Source: Dactylosporangium siamense (GTDB lineage: Bacteria; Actinomycetota; Actinomycetes; Mycobacteriales; Micromonosporaceae). From it: 64,000 bases of DNA. Below are positions 16,255-25,277 of the stretch, piece by piece. Position 1 is the first letter of the stretch. Every line of letters begins with the position of its first letter. The translations under genes were made by a program, and so were the position numbers. The stretch is from positions 37,904-101,903 of the forward strand of contig NZ_BONQ01000167.1 in NCBI RefSeq assembly GCF_016862795.1, given 5' to 3'. Under the pieces are notes generated by a model. The model was not told where the DNA came from. It saw only the letters and a program-made list of their open reading frames with translations, and searched no databases.

Positions 16255-17691
16255 ATGGCGTCGGTGCGCGGACTGTCGGCCGGTGACCCGCCGATCAATC
16301 TGCGGGTGCACGAGATCCGCTGCGCGAATGTCGAAGGTGCCCGCGAGGAGTTCGAGGACATGCTCGCCGCGCTGGTGCGGGTGACACGGCCCGGCGCGTT
16401 TCGGATTCAGGTCGGCCGGGGCGACGGCGGAATCGACGTGATGACCGGCGACCTGCGCGGCGGGGACATCGCCATCTGGCAGGCGAAGTATTTCATTCAC
16501 CTGGGCAGCGACCAGTACGGGCAGATCAGGAAGTCATTCAGTTCGGCGCTCGCGGAGGCCGGCCGGCGGGGCAATCGCATCACCGATTGGATGCTCTGCG
16601 TGCCGGTGCTGCTGACCCGCACCGCGCGGATGTGGTGGGAGACCTGGCGGGAGCAGACCGAAAAGGACACCGGCGTGCGGATCGCCCTGTGGGACGCGAC
16701 GGTCCTGCGGGAGCACCTGATCGCGCCCGCCGCGCACGCCGTCAGGGCGCACTACTACGGCGCCGCCGCGCCGGCACCGTCCCTCCCTCCGGCCGGCCCG
16801 GCGCTCTACCTCCCGCCGGACGGGCCGGCGACCGCCCCGCCGGACGCGGCGTGGGCGCCGGGGGACGAGCGGCGGATCGGCGCGGCGACCTGCTTCCTGC
16901 ACGACGACGCCCTCGAGACCGCCGGTGCCGGTCGCGCCTGGCTGTGGCGCGAGGCCACCGCCGACCGCCTCGACGGCGCAGCAAGCGTCGCCCAGGTCCG
17001 CGTCGCGCAGGTCCGCGTGCTGCGCGCGACGCCGGCCGCGGAGGCGGTGCGGGCCGGCCTCAGCGCCCAGGCCCGGCTGCTGACCGGGCTCGCCGGCCGG
17101 CACCACCTGCCGGCCGTCGTCGCGCTGCACGACGAGGAGGGCACCCGCACGCTGATCACCGCCCGGCCGCCCGGCCCGACCTGGCGGGAAGCGTACGGCC
17201 CCCGCCCGGGCCGGGCGCTGGACCGGATCACCACCGCGGCGGTCTGCGCGACGGCCGTCTCCCTCGCCGAGGCGCTGACGGCGCTGCACCGGACCGGCCA
17301 CGCCCACCGCGCCACCGGCCCGGACACGGTCGTGGTGGACCCGCGGCGCCGCCGCGCGGCGCTGCGCGACGGCGGGCTGGCCGCGCTGCCGAGGACCGTC
17401 CCCGACGGGCCGGCGGAGCACCGGGCACCGGAGCAGGCGGTCGCCGCGGACACCGCCGGCGGGCCGGACACCGCCGTCGACGTGTACCGCTTCGCGGCAC
17501 TGCTGCACGCGACGCTGACCGGGCATCCGCCGCAGTGGCCACCGCTGCCGGTGCGGGCCACCTGCCCCGACCTGCCGCAGTCGCTGGACGACCTGCTGCT
17601 GCTCGGGCTGAACGCCGACCCCGCGCTGCGCCCGGCCGGGCTCGAGCCGTTCGCGGCCGAGCTGCGCCGGGTGGGTGGCGGCGCGCGATGA
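16255..17691 (+). CDS. Mrr-like nuclease domain fused to degenerate kinase domain
   Basis: A protein of 478 aa. The N-terminal domain has the restriction-endonuclease-fold pattern GRGDGGID (54-61) followed by WQAK (75-78), the D...QxK core of Mrr-like enzymes, with acidic residues around 32-35 upstream. From about 205 to 470 there is a protein-kinase-like region in which the catalytic HRD is HRA (AHRATGPDT) and DFG reads DGG, while an APE-like HRAPEQ and the helical lobe remain. This points to a pseudokinase. The stop overlaps the helicase start (ATGA). Facing the vWA/PP2C/kinase triad, the pseudokinase may be the docking surface that controls the nuclease (inference). Confidence 0.78.
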   Translation: MASVRGLSAGDPPINLRVHEIRCANVEGAREEFEDMLAALVRVTRPGAFRIQVGRGDGGIDVMTGDLRGGDIAIWQAKYFIHLGSDQYGQIRKSFSSALAEAGRRGNRITDWMLCVPVLLTRTARMWWETWREQTEKDTGVRIALWDATVLREHLIAPAAHAVRAHYYGAAAPAPSLPPAGPALYLPPDGPATAPPDAAWAPGDERRIGAATCFLHDDALETAGAGRAWLWREATADRLDGAASVAQVRVAQVRVLRATPAAEAVRAGLSAQARLLTGLAGRHHLPAVVALHDEEGTRTLITARPPGPTWREAYGPRPGRALDRITTAAVCATAVSLAEALTALHRTGHAHRATGPDTVVVDPRRRRAALRDGGLAALPRTVPDGPAEHRAPEQAVAADTAGGPDTAVDVYRFAALLHATLTGHPPQWPPLPVRATCPDLPQSLDDLLLLGLNADPALRPAGLEPFAAELRRVGGGAR

Positions 17692-20636
17692 CGGTCGTCG
17701 AGGTGCGGCTGCCCGGTCCGCTGGCGCTCGTGCCGTCGCAGGGTGCGATGCGGCGGCTGGGCCACGACCTGCCCGACCCGGTGACCCTCGCCGCGGAGCT
17801 GACCCGGCTGTCGCAGCGGGACGGGCTGCCGGCCCGCATCGACGAGAGCCGCAGCCGGCCGTCGCTGGCCGTCTACACCGACTCGTGCGTGCTGTGGCTG
17901 GGCCTGACCCAGAACGGTGACGCCTACCGGATCAACGGCGCCGCGCCCAAAGGGCTCAAGGACCACGCGTCGCTGGTCAAGGGCGCGCTGCTGCTGCGGA
18001 CCGGGGCGGCGTGGTGGGCGCTGCCGGATGTCGCGGACGTGGCGCGGATGCGCCGCGAGCGGGGCATGACGTTCGACACGTCGTTCTCCCAGCTGCTCGC
18101 CGCCTGGCGCGCCGGCCTGGCCGTCGCCGCGTCGCCGCCCGCAAACCCGGCCCACACGAGGTTTCTCGACGTGCTGACCGAGGTCGTCGAGGCGGGGCGG
18201 GAGATCGACGCGGCGAAGCTGCGCGACGCGGAGCCGCTGCGCTACCGGCAGCGGGCCGCCACCCGCGAGCAGCGCCACTCCGCCCGCGGCGTCTACGACT
18301 TCACGCTGCTGCGCCGGCCGGACCTCGTCAAGGGCGCCGTGGTGCGGATCGAGGAGCGACCGGCGCTGCGCGGGCGGGTCGTGCACATCCGGGACCGCAC
18401 CGTCACCGTCCGGTTCGAGTCCACAGTGGACTTCCCGGCGATCCCGCCGCAGGGCGGGCTGCGCCCGCTGCCCAGCGACCGGGTCTACACCAAGCAGCTC
18501 GAGGCCATCGGCGCGATCCGCAAGGGCCGGGCCGCCACCGACCGGCTGCTGCCGATGCTCGTCGACGGTCACGTCCTGCCGTACCAGCCGGAGGCGCACG
18601 CCCGCCCGGCCGGCGTCGCCGACGACGAGCAGCTGCGGGTGTTCCGGCGCGCGCTCGGCGTGCGCGACGCGCTGCTCGTGCTCGGCCCGCCCGGCACGGG
18701 CAAGACCTGGACCATCGGTGAGATCGTCGCCGCCTGCGCCGCCCGGGGCGAGCGGGTCCTGCTCACCTCGCACACCAACCGGGCCGTCGACAACGTCCTG
18801 GAACGGCTCCCTCCGCACCTGCGCGCGGTCCGGGTCGGCAACGAGGACGCGCTGACCGCGGGTGCCCGCACCTACCTCGCCGAGACGCAGGTCGAGGCGC
18901 TGCGCGAGGAGATCCTGCGGCGCACCGAAGGCGCCGCCGCCCGGCTCGCCGGGGTGGCCGGCGGCCACGTCGACCGCTGGTCGGTCCACCTCACCGACCG
19001 GCTGGCGGAGGCGACCTCGGCGGAGCAGGCCGTGACCGCCGCCGCCGGGGCCCGCGAGCATGCCGTGCGCCGGGTGACGCTGCCGCTGCGCGAGCGCGCC
19101 GAAGCGGCGGAGCAGGCCGTCGCGCGCGCCGAGGAGGCCCTCGAGGCGGCGCGGCGGGCCGAGGCCACCGCCCGCGACCGCATCACCCGGATCGCGTCGC
19201 TGCCCGGGCTGCTGCGCGGCGTCCTCGGCCTGCTGGAGCGCCCGCTGCGGCGCAGGGCGGACCGCGCCGCGCAGGTCGGCGCCGAGGCGGGGGCGGCGCT
19301 CACCCGGGCCCGCTCCGAGCTCGCCACCGCGGAGGGTGCGGCGCGGGTCGTCGCCGACGGCGACCCGGAGGTCACCCGGCTCGGCCGGGTGGTCACCGCC
19401 GCCGAACGGCACCGCGACGAGACCCTGCGACGCGTCGAGCAGGCCGCCGCCGGACTGCGCTCGGCGCTGCCCGCGGACGTGCGGCCCGCACCGGAGCCGG
19501 CGCAGGGACCGGCGGGTCCGGCGGTGGACCTCGCCGGTCGGCACCGGGAGGCCGCCGCCCTCGCCCGGGCGGCCGCACAGTCCCGTGCCCGCGCGACGTT
19601 GCTCGCCCAGTGGCGGGACCGGGTCCCGACCTCGGGCGCCAGCCTGCAGCGCGAGCTGGTCAAGTACGCCGACGTGGTGGCCGCCACGTGCATCGGCACC
19701 GCGACCACGGAGCTCCTCGCGGAGCTCGAGTTCGACGTCGCCGTCGTCGACGAGGCTGGCCAGATCTCGCTGCCGAACCTGCTCGTCCCCCTGGCCCGGG
19801 CCAGGCGGGCCGTGCTCGTCGGCGACCACCGGCAGCTGCCGCCGTTCCTGGACGAGGACGTGCGCCTCTGGGCGCAGCGCAGGGCCGCCGACCCGGACGC
19901 CGACCCGGGCACCGGCGCGCAGATCGGTGACCTGCTGACCCGCAGCGGATTCGAGCGGCTCTACGGCACGCTCGGCGAGGACCACCGCGACATGCTGCAG
20001 CTGCAGCGGCGGATGCCCGAGGAGCTCGCCACCTTCGTGTCCCGCACGTTCTACAACGGACGGTTGCGGACCCGGCACCCGGGCGGCGGCGGGAACCCGG
20101 TCTTCCGCAGCCCGTTCGCGATGGTCACGACCGCCGACCGGCCGGCCGCGGAACGCGGCGAGCGGCGACCGCCGAAACGGGCGGAGTCCCACGGCTATGT
20201 CAACCCGCTGGAGGCCGGGCTGATCGTCGAGCTCGTCACCGGCCTCACCGCCTGGCACCCGGACTGGGGCGTCATCCTGCCGTACCGCGCCCAGGTCGAC
20301 CTGGTCCGTGAGCTGCTCGACGCCCGGCTCGGGGACCCCGGCCGCACCGCCGAGTGCGTCGGCACCGTCGACGCGTTCCAGGGCGGCGAACGCGACCTCA
20401 TCATCTTCGGGTTCGTGCGCAGCAACGACGACGGCCGGGTCGGCTTCCTCGACGAGCTGCGCCGGCTCAATGTCGCCATCAGCCGCGCCCGCCGCCAGCT
20501 CGTCCTCGTCGGCGACACCGACACCCTGGAACGGGCCGGTGACGAGAAGTTCCGCCAGGTGATGCAGGCGATGACGGCGTACCTGCGGCACAGCGGCGAC
20601 CTGCGCACCTCCGCCGAGATCACGGCGGTGCTGTAG
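17688..20636 (+). CDS. SF1 helicase, Upf1/Dna2-like
   Basis: A protein of 982 aa. ATG 17688 overlaps the preceding stop and is preferred to the longer open frame upstream, which is non-coding shadow. Helicase motifs in order: Walker A GPPGTGKT (333-340), SHTNRAVDN (Ia), a DEAG box (VVDEAGQIS, about 685), GDHRQLPP (III, about 713), TVDAFQGGERD (V, about 893) and NVAISRARRQLVLVGD (VI, about 928). A long charged insertion between Ia and II (about 400-640) is probably a coiled coil or 1B/1C domain. The first 300 residues are not recognised. It should translocate on DNA or RNA using ATP. It is coupled to the Mrr-like nuclease gene upstream and directly abuts the winged-helix-like gene downstream. 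Confidence 0.9.
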   Translation: MTVVEVRLPGPLALVPSQGAMRRLGHDLPDPVTLAAELTRLSQRDGLPARIDESRSRPSLAVYTDSCVLWLGLTQNGDAYRINGAAPKGLKDHASLVKGALLLRTGAAWWALPDVADVARMRRERGMTFDTSFSQLLAAWRAGLAVAASPPANPAHTRFLDVLTEVVEAGREIDAAKLRDAEPLRYRQRAATREQRHSARGVYDFTLLRRPDLVKGAVVRIEERPALRGRVVHIRDRTVTVRFESTVDFPAIPPQGGLRPLPSDRVYTKQLEAIGAIRKGRAATDRLLPMLVDGHVLPYQPEAHARPAGVADDEQLRVFRRALGVRDALLVLGPPGTGKTWTIGEIVAACAARGERVLLTSHTNRAVDNVLERLPPHLRAVRVGNEDALTAGARTYLAETQVEALREEILRRTEGAAARLAGVAGGHVDRWSVHLTDRLAEATSAEQAVTAAAGAREHAVRRVTLPLRERAEAAEQAVARAEEALEAARRAEATARDRITRIASLPGLLRGVLGLLERPLRRRADRAAQVGAEAGAALTRARSELATAEGAARVVADGDPEVTRLGRVVTAAERHRDETLRRVEQAAAGLRSALPADVRPAPEPAQGPAGPAVDLAGRHREAAALARAAAQSRARATLLAQWRDRVPTSGASLQRELVKYADVVAATCIGTATTELLAELEFDVAVVDEAGQISLPNLLVPLARARRAVLVGDHRQLPPFLDEDVRLWAQRRAADPDADPGTGAQIGDLLTRSGFERLYGTLGEDHRDMLQLQRRMPEELATFVSRTFYNGRLRTRHPGGGGNPVFRSPFAMVTTADRPAAERGERRPPKRAESHGYVNPLEAGLIVELVTGLTAWHPDWGVILPYRAQVDLVRELLDARLGDPGRTAECVGTVDAFQGGERDLIIFGFVRSNDDGRVGFLDELRRLNVAISRARRQLVLVGDTDTLERAGDEKFRQVMQAMTAYLRHSGDLRTSAEITAVL

Positions 20637-21788
20637 ATGGCGGCCATCTACCCGGTGGCCCGGGCGGTCGAGCACGCCGCAGGTCTCGCCGGGGTGCAGC
20701 CGCTGCGGGTCTTCGCCGTGCTCTGGCCGCTGTGGCAGGTCGAGATCACCGCGCGGGTCGAGGACCCGGCGGAGTACGAGCTGCTGGACTCGTTCGTCAC
20801 CCGCGCCGTCGGTCAGGCCGGCCTCGACACCGCGGCGGCGGTCGCGGGCTTCCTGGGCCTGGGGGAGCGCACCGTGCGCGGCTGCGTGCAGTATCTGATG
20901 ACCGTCGGGCACCTCACCGCCGACGGCGAACGCCTCGAGCTGACGCCACGCGGCCTGCGGTCGATGCACGACGGCCGCCGGTACGAGTCGAAGGAGGTCC
21001 GCCAGCAGCTGCTGTTCGACCGGTACACCGCCGGGCCGTTCCCACGCTCGCACTACGCCAACGCGGTCACCGTGCTGGACCGGCCCGAACCGTCGCTGGA
21101 CGGGGTGCGTGGCAGCCGCTTCACCGCGCTGTTCGCCAGCACCGCGTTCCGCCCCGAGATCGTCGACGCCCTCGTCCGCCGGCCGGACCGCACCGGCTAC
21201 AACGTGCCCGCCGAGATCGACCGGCCCCGCGTCGACGGCGTGCGGGACGCGTGGCTGCCGGCGTACCTGGTGCGGACCGGGCAGGGCCTGCTCGCGTACA
21301 CGGCCGCCAGCGACGGCCGCGACGCCTTCGTCGAAGGGTTGTGCCGCCAGGCGCCGGAGGTCACCAGCGCGCTGCCGGACACGCCCCCCGAGGACGCCGA
21401 ACGACGCTGGGAGGCGTGGCTGCGCAAGGAACACGGCGGCGGCACCCTGCGCCGGCAGCCCAACGGTGTCTGGCGCGGCACCCTGCCGGCGTCGGCGTTC
21501 GCGGCCGGCAACCGGCGGCTCGCCTCCTACGTGGTGCACGACGAGCTGTTCCTGCAGCTGTGGTGCGACGACCGGGCGCTGCGCCGCACCGCCATGCGCG
21601 ACCGTGCGCTGCGGATCGCGCAGAGCCGCGACGTCGACAGCCGCGCCGCCCTCGACCGCCGCCTCGGCGACCTCGGCCGCCAGTACGAGGTCGAGCCGTC
21701 CACTGTGGACGACCTGCGGGCGCATGCGGGGCGGACCGGCCAGGAGGACCTGCTCGCCCGCCTCGAAGCCCTGCCCGCCACGTCGTAG
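20637..21788 (+). CDS. Conserved protein, possible winged-helix, of helicase operon
   Basis: A protein of 383 aa whose ATG follows the helicase stop with no intervening base, so it is translated from the same message. The N-terminal 110 residues resemble a winged-helix: EYELLDSFVTRAVGQ, then FLGLGERTVRGCVQYLM and GHLTADGERLELTPRG, which reads like recognition helix plus wing. The remainder is a mixed alpha/beta domain with many Arg and Trp residues (RRWEAWLRKEHGGG). No catalytic motif is evident. Its position suggests a DNA- or substrate-recognition partner of the helicase and nuclease. I do not recognise the family. Confidence 0.75.
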   Translation: MAAIYPVARAVEHAAGLAGVQPLRVFAVLWPLWQVEITARVEDPAEYELLDSFVTRAVGQAGLDTAAAVAGFLGLGERTVRGCVQYLMTVGHLTADGERLELTPRGLRSMHDGRRYESKEVRQQLLFDRYTAGPFPRSHYANAVTVLDRPEPSLDGVRGSRFTALFASTAFRPEIVDALVRRPDRTGYNVPAEIDRPRVDGVRDAWLPAYLVRTGQGLLAYTAASDGRDAFVEGLCRQAPEVTSALPDTPPEDAERRWEAWLRKEHGGGTLRRQPNGVWRGTLPASAFAAGNRRLASYVVHDELFLQLWCDDRALRRTAMRDRALRIAQSRDVDSRAALDRRLGDLGRQYEVEPSTVDDLRAHAGRTGQEDLLARLEALPATS

Positions 21789-21881
21789 CGCGATCGCCGC
21801 CCGGGACTTCTGTGCCGTTCTCCGCCAGGGGTTTCGAAAACGGTCGACGGTCGCGCGGGTACCACACCACCATCGGGGAAT

Positions 21882-21895
21882 TGGGAGCGCTCCCA
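21882..21895. promoter_or_regulatory. CebR-type operator
   Basis: TGGGAGCGCTCCCA is an exact match to the operator of CebR, the LacI-family cellobiose/cello-oligosaccharide repressor of streptomycetes. It lies 54 nt before ATG 21950, the right place to block transcription of the glycoside hydrolase gene. Confidence 0.85.
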
Positions 21896-21949
21896 GATAG
21901 TCGGCCCTGCTCCGGGCCGGTTTCCCACCTCCGCCAAGGTGAGGTTCAC

Positions 21950-24172
21950 ATGCGCATTCCCCGATGGGTTCCGCTGCGTGCCGTAGTGGCCGCAGCCGTC
22001 CTGACGGGCGCGGTCGGGGTGGCGCAGCTGCGCGCCGCCGACGCCGCCCCCACGGCGGCAGCAGCCGCCTCCACCATCACCGTGGACACCGACCGCCAGT
22101 TCGGCACCCTGCGCAAGGCCGGCCTCGGGACCCTCTTCGGAGTGGCCGCCGCGCCGGACACGCCACGCGAGCTGATGATCGCCTCGCAGCGGTACCTCAG
22201 CCAGCACCAGAGCGCCCAGGGCGACGCCTCCTATCCGACGTCGACCGAGGCGGTCGTGGGCAAGCTGCGCGGCACCGACGTCAAGATGATCGGACGCTAC
22301 AACGACCTCATGGGCGGCTGGCCCTACGACTGGAAGGGCACCGCCGACTGGTACGCCAAGGTGGACAGTGCGACCCGCTCCATCCAGGCGTACAAGGACG
22401 TCCTGCTCGCGGTCGCGCCGTTCAACGAGCCGGACAACAAGCTGCAGGGCGGGTTCGCGCAGGACGCCGCCGTGCCCGGCACCACCTACGACGAGAAGTT
22501 CAACTGGCTGTGGACGCAAACGTTCCGCCGCATCCGCGCCATCGACCCGAGCATCCCCATCATGGGGCCGAACTACGAGTTCTACCTCGGCTGGCAGCCC
22601 GCGCTGCAGACGAAGATGCGCGACTTCCTCGTCAACGCCCGCAACACCGGCACCGTGCCCAACCTGATCGGCTGGCACAACCTCGGCCAGAGCCCGGGTG
22701 ACGTGCCGGAGACGCTCAGCCGGTACTACCGACCCCTGGAGAACGAGCTCGGCATCCCCGGCCGGCCGCTGCCGGTCGTCATCGAGGAGTACGGCTCGGG
22801 CGCCGCGAAGGACTTCGAGGGCGTCCCCGGCTCGATGATCAAACACTGGGCGGAGTTCGAGCGGTACGACGTCGACCACGCGATGATGGGCATCTACACC
22901 AACCCGGGGCTGCTGGGCAACACGCTGCGGCGCACCTCGGCGGGGCTCAAGCCGAACGCCGGCTGGCAGATGATGGCGTGGTACAAGGCGATGACCGGCA
23001 CCCGCGTCGACGTGAGCCGGTGGGACACCCGGCACTACCTGGCCTGCGACGGCGTCGCCAGCTGGGACGGCGGTAACCGCACCGTGCAGGTCCTCGTCGG
23101 CGGCGAGGACAACGACGTCGACGTGCGGGTGCTGGGCCTGGCCCGGCGCGGCCTGACCGGCAACGTGCGGGTCCGGGTCGACTCGGCGGTGTGGACGGTC
23201 GACCCCCTGGCGACCGACCGCAACGTCCAGGCCGGCGGCGACTGGCAGGGCGCGCCGCTCAACCTCCTCGACTCGACCATGACGGTCGACGCCTCCGGCG
23301 CGCTGACCGTGCCGATCCACCGGATGGAGGGCTACAACGGCTACCGGATCCTCATCTCGCCGGCCGCCGGACCCGCCGCGTATCCCACGAAGTACGAGGC
23401 GGAGCAGGCCCAGCGGGTCAACGCGGCGGCCAGGTCCGGCAGTGCCGTCGCGTCCGGGAACGGCTGGGTCGGCGGCATCGACTTCGCCGACAGCGCCGTC
23501 ACGTTCACCGTCACGGCAGCGGCGGCCGGCATCCACACGATGACGGTCCGCTACGCCAACGGCACCACCGCCGCGAACGCCACCCACACGGTGCGCGTCA
23601 ACGGCCAGCCGCAGGGCTCGGTCACCTACCCCGCGGTGACGAGCGGCTGGGCGAACTCGGAGCTGCGCACCACCACGAAACGGGTGGCGTTGCGCGCCGG
23701 CACCAACACCATCACCCTCGGCAAGGGCACCGGTTACGCGGAGCTCGACTTCATCGACGTGCGCCCCGACACCCACCGCTACGAGGCCGAGCTGGCCACC
23801 GTGACCAACGCCCGCATCGGCGGCTTCCGCTGGAACGAGTTCCCCGACAAGGTCGGTGGCATCGACTTCCCGGACAGCGCCGTCGAGTTCGCGGTGGAGG
23901 CGCCGATGACGGGCACCTACCGCCTCGAGGTCGGCTACGCCAACGGCACCACCGCGACGTCCACCCACCTGGTGTCCGTCAACGGCGGCGCCGCGGGCAC
24001 CGTCTCCTACCCGGGCACCGGCGCGTGGTTCGACGGCCCGACCCAGGACCGCGCCGGCCGCGTCGCCGCGGTGACGGTCGCGCTCACCGCCGGCACCAAC
24101 CGGATCCGCCTGCGGAAGGGCACCGGCTACGCCGAGCTCGACTACGTCGAACTCAAGAAGACCGACGCCTGA
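21950..24172 (+). CDS. Secreted clan GH-A glycoside hydrolase with two CBM6/35-like modules
   Basis: A protein of 740 aa. ATG 21950 has AAGGTGAG at good spacing. The signal peptide is residues 1 to about 38 (WVPLRAVVAAAVLTGAVGV). The catalytic TIM-barrel (about 45-380) shows APFNEPDN with the acid/base Glu (about 160) and PVVIEEYGSG with the nucleophile Glu (about 279), the spacing of clan GH-A retaining enzymes. A beta-sandwich (about 385-475) follows. Two carbohydrate-binding modules begin YEAEQAQ (about 481) and YEAELAT (about 611), both with GGIDF and the GYAEL-D pattern of CBM6/35. The exact GH family (GH5, GH39 or other) is not certain. The CebR box implies induction by cello-oligosaccharides or related sugars. 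Confidence 0.85.
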   Translation: MRIPRWVPLRAVVAAAVLTGAVGVAQLRAADAAPTAAAAASTITVDTDRQFGTLRKAGLGTLFGVAAAPDTPRELMIASQRYLSQHQSAQGDASYPTSTEAVVGKLRGTDVKMIGRYNDLMGGWPYDWKGTADWYAKVDSATRSIQAYKDVLLAVAPFNEPDNKLQGGFAQDAAVPGTTYDEKFNWLWTQTFRRIRAIDPSIPIMGPNYEFYLGWQPALQTKMRDFLVNARNTGTVPNLIGWHNLGQSPGDVPETLSRYYRPLENELGIPGRPLPVVIEEYGSGAAKDFEGVPGSMIKHWAEFERYDVDHAMMGIYTNPGLLGNTLRRTSAGLKPNAGWQMMAWYKAMTGTRVDVSRWDTRHYLACDGVASWDGGNRTVQVLVGGEDNDVDVRVLGLARRGLTGNVRVRVDSAVWTVDPLATDRNVQAGGDWQGAPLNLLDSTMTVDASGALTVPIHRMEGYNGYRILISPAAGPAAYPTKYEAEQAQRVNAAARSGSAVASGNGWVGGIDFADSAVTFTVTAAAAGIHTMTVRYANGTTAANATHTVRVNGQPQGSVTYPAVTSGWANSELRTTTKRVALRAGTNTITLGKGTGYAELDFIDVRPDTHRYEAELATVTNARIGGFRWNEFPDKVGGIDFPDSAVEFAVEAPMTGTYRLEVGYANGTTATSTHLVSVNGGAAGTVSYPGTGAWFDGPTQDRAGRVAAVTVALTAGTNRIRLRKGTGYAELDYVELKKTDA

Positions 24173-25277
24173 CCGGTCGACGCTGGCCGCCCGCCGCGAG
24201 CGCGTAGACGCGGCGGGCGGTGCCGGCGCACACCCGCTCGGTGAGCCGCGCCGCGTCCGCCGCGCTGATCGCGTCGTCGGCCCGCCAGGCGTCCAGCATG
24301 CGGCGCAGGCTGTGCCGGAACTGCGCGGCGCCGATGAGGTACAGCTCGGGCAGCAGGTACGCGTCGGTGGAGAAGAGCACCTTGCCGAACGGGGCGAGCT
24401 CGAAGCACTCGGCCAGCACCGCGCCGGCGCGCACACCGAGGTGCCCGACGGTCAGGCCGACGTCCAGGTAGACGTGCGGATAGACCTGGGCCAGCCAGCC
24501 GGCCTGGCGATGGTACGGGTAGCAGTGCAACAGCACGACGGGCCCGTCGACGGCGCCGAGGAACGGCTGCAGGTGCGCGGGATCGGCGGCCGGCAGCGCC
24601 AGGTCGCGGTCGCCGAAGCCGGTGTGCACCTGCAGCGGCAGTCCCGTGTCGACGCCGGCCCACAGCACGTGGCGCAGCAGCACGGGATCGGTGAGCCGCC
24701 CACCACCGCCGCGCAACCAGTCGCCGGCCGCCCGGCGCACCTCGGCCGCGGCCGGCCGCTCGGCGGGCACGGCCAACCCGGCGCGGTAGGCGATGATCGA
24801 TTTGACCGCGACCGCGTGCGCCGTGCGGCGTTCGAGGACGCCCGCGAGCGCGGCGGCGAACCCGGCCGCGTCGACGCCCGTGGACGCCACATGCTCGGCG
24901 ACGGCTTCGAGCCGCACGACCTCGCGCACCGCCGCACCGGCGAGGTCGCCGAGCGTCGCGGTGTCGAGCCGGTCCGGGCCGTCCAGGCCCGTGTCGACCA
25001 GCAGCGTCTCGAAGCCCGCCGACCGCAGCAGGGTCCGCGTCGCCGCGCGCCAACCGACGGCCGAACGGCGGGCGAGGTAGTCGCCGATCTCCGCGTGCCG
25101 GGGCAGCCCGAGCGCGGGCGCGCACCAGCGCCGGACCGCCAGGCCGACCTGACTGTCCAGATAGGATGTCCCGGCCGGCGCGGGCAGGTGCGCCTCGGTG
25201 CACGCCAGCTCGAAGGCCGCCGCGTCGAGCTCGCCGGCGACGACGGTGTGGCAATGGGCGTCGATCAGTACCGCCAC
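24153..25277 (-). CDS. Amidohydrolase, FluG N-terminal type
   Basis: A protein of 374 aa, a metal-dependent TIM-barrel amidohydrolase. Visible ligands are DAHCHT (HxH, 8-10), a conserved Lys in AVKSIIAYRAGL, VHTGFGD, LLHCYPYH and FSTDAY near the C-terminus. GTG 25277 overlaps the stop of the glutamine-synthetase-like gene by 13 nt. In fungal FluG and plant nodulin/GS proteins these two domains are fused in this order; here they are separate neighbouring genes. It probably hydrolyses an amide made or handled by the partner, such as a gamma-glutamyl compound. Substrate is unknown. Its 3' end overlaps the convergent glycoside hydrolase gene by 20 nt. Confidence 0.82.
   Translation of the reverse strand: MAVLIDAHCHTVVAGELDAAAFELACTEAHLPAPAGTSYLDSQVGLAVRRWCAPALGLPRHAEIGDYLARRSAVGWRAATRTLLRSAGFETLLVDTGLDGPDRLDTATLGDLAGAAVREVVRLEAVAEHVASTGVDAAGFAAALAGVLERRTAHAVAVKSIIAYRAGLAVPAERPAAAEVRRAAGDWLRGGGGRLTDPVLLRHVLWAGVDTGLPLQVHTGFGDRDLALPAADPAHLQPFLGAVDGPVVLLHCYPYHRQAGWLAQVYPHVYLDVGLTVGHLGVRAGAVLAECFELAPFGKVLFSTDAYLLPELYLIGAAQFRHSLRRMLDAWRADDAISAADAARLTERVCAGTARRVYALAAGGQRRPVRRRSS

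Noticed and set aside
16806..21725. A 1639-codon minus-strand open frame
   Set aside because: It lies opposite the nuclease/helicase/winged-helix operon, which has strong motifs and coupled starts; the antisense translation shows no domain.
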